A stretch of 64,000 nt of DNA from Tridacna crocea (Eukaryota; Mollusca; Bivalvia; Cardiida; Cardiidae): contig OX031069.1 in the NCBI GenBank assembly GCA_943736015.1, positions 42,504,728-42,568,727 on the forward strand, given 5' to 3'. The position numbers were made by a program, and so were the translations under genes. This document shows positions 63,843-64,000 of the stretch, one piece after another. A model generated the notes under the pieces. The model did no database searches. It was given only the letters and a program-made list of their open reading frames with translations, and was not told the DNA's origin. The first letter of the stretch is position 1; every line of letters starts with the position of its first letter.

Positions 63843-64000
63843 TTAACCCTTTACCCCATAAGGCATTTCTATGGTATCTCTAATTGACCCTAAATAACAG
63901 CAGGGATGAAGCTATTTCATATGTGTATATGACACCTTCTGATAGCATAGAAAACTTTGTGGCAAAAGGTGAAATTGCTCGTCATGAGCAATTTCACCTT
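63843..64000 (+). mobile_element. T2 MITE (copy 4), cut by the window edge
   Basis: TTAACCCTTTACCCCATAAG, 'tctctaattgaccctaaataacag', hairpin around GCTCGTCATGAGC; the second arm runs off the end at 64000. Confidence 0.92.

Overview
The window is AT-rich nuclear DNA from an invertebrate animal. The proteins are metazoan. The repeat types (tRNA-headed SINEs, TTAA-flanked hairpin MITEs, and repeats ending in CTCTTGTT next to a GGGCCAT..ATGGCCC palindrome) suggest a bivalve mollusc or a close lophotrochozoan. That placement is inference; no sequence search was possible.

Three protein-coding loci are supported. (1) MINDY4, plus strand, 11147-42197: 18 coding exons with consensus splice sites and continuous phase join to 783 codons plus stop. 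It encodes a K48-linkage-type deubiquitinase of the MINDY-3/4 family with intact catalytic Cys481 and His702. (2) PYM1 (partner of Y14 and Mago), plus strand, 47763-51965: three coding exons, 208 residues, a recycling factor for the exon junction complex. (3) The last two coding exons of an unrecognised minus-strand gene at 62477-60609, whose 5' part lies beyond the right edge. The only other protein-coding remnant is a decayed Ty3/gypsy integrase at about 42990-43375 (minus).

Everything else is intergenic or intronic and is dominated by one kind of mobile DNA. About 90 full or partial copies of a 225-bp non-autonomous element (called T1 here) sit in almost every intron and spacer. T1 has TTAA at both ends, termini starting CYCTTTACCA, and a perfect central hairpin with a stem of about 28 bp. 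Two further families share its plan and nearly its termini but have other bodies: T2 (hairpin centre GCTCGTCATGAGC) and T3 (hairpin GATCAGACTGCACA..TGTGCAGTCTGATC). TTAA targets and termini starting CCC fit a piggyBac-type MITE. No transposase is present in the window.

Other layers, left to right: a long repeat with about 165-bp internal tandem units (979-2118); an array of 66/67-bp palindromic units (3955-4556); a second long repeat with 166-bp units (6046-7822); an element of about 400 bp upstream of MINDY4 that recurs inverted just upstream of PYM1; a foldback element with a perfect 9-bp target duplication (11771-12558); a 2.7-kb region bounded by CGCG-rich inverted ends (14543-17280); three tRNA-derived SINE families; a 14-unit 34-bp tandem array (30382-30852); and several smaller foldback elements. 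The three genes show no obvious functional link; the shared upstream element is the only sequence tie between MINDY4 and PYM1.
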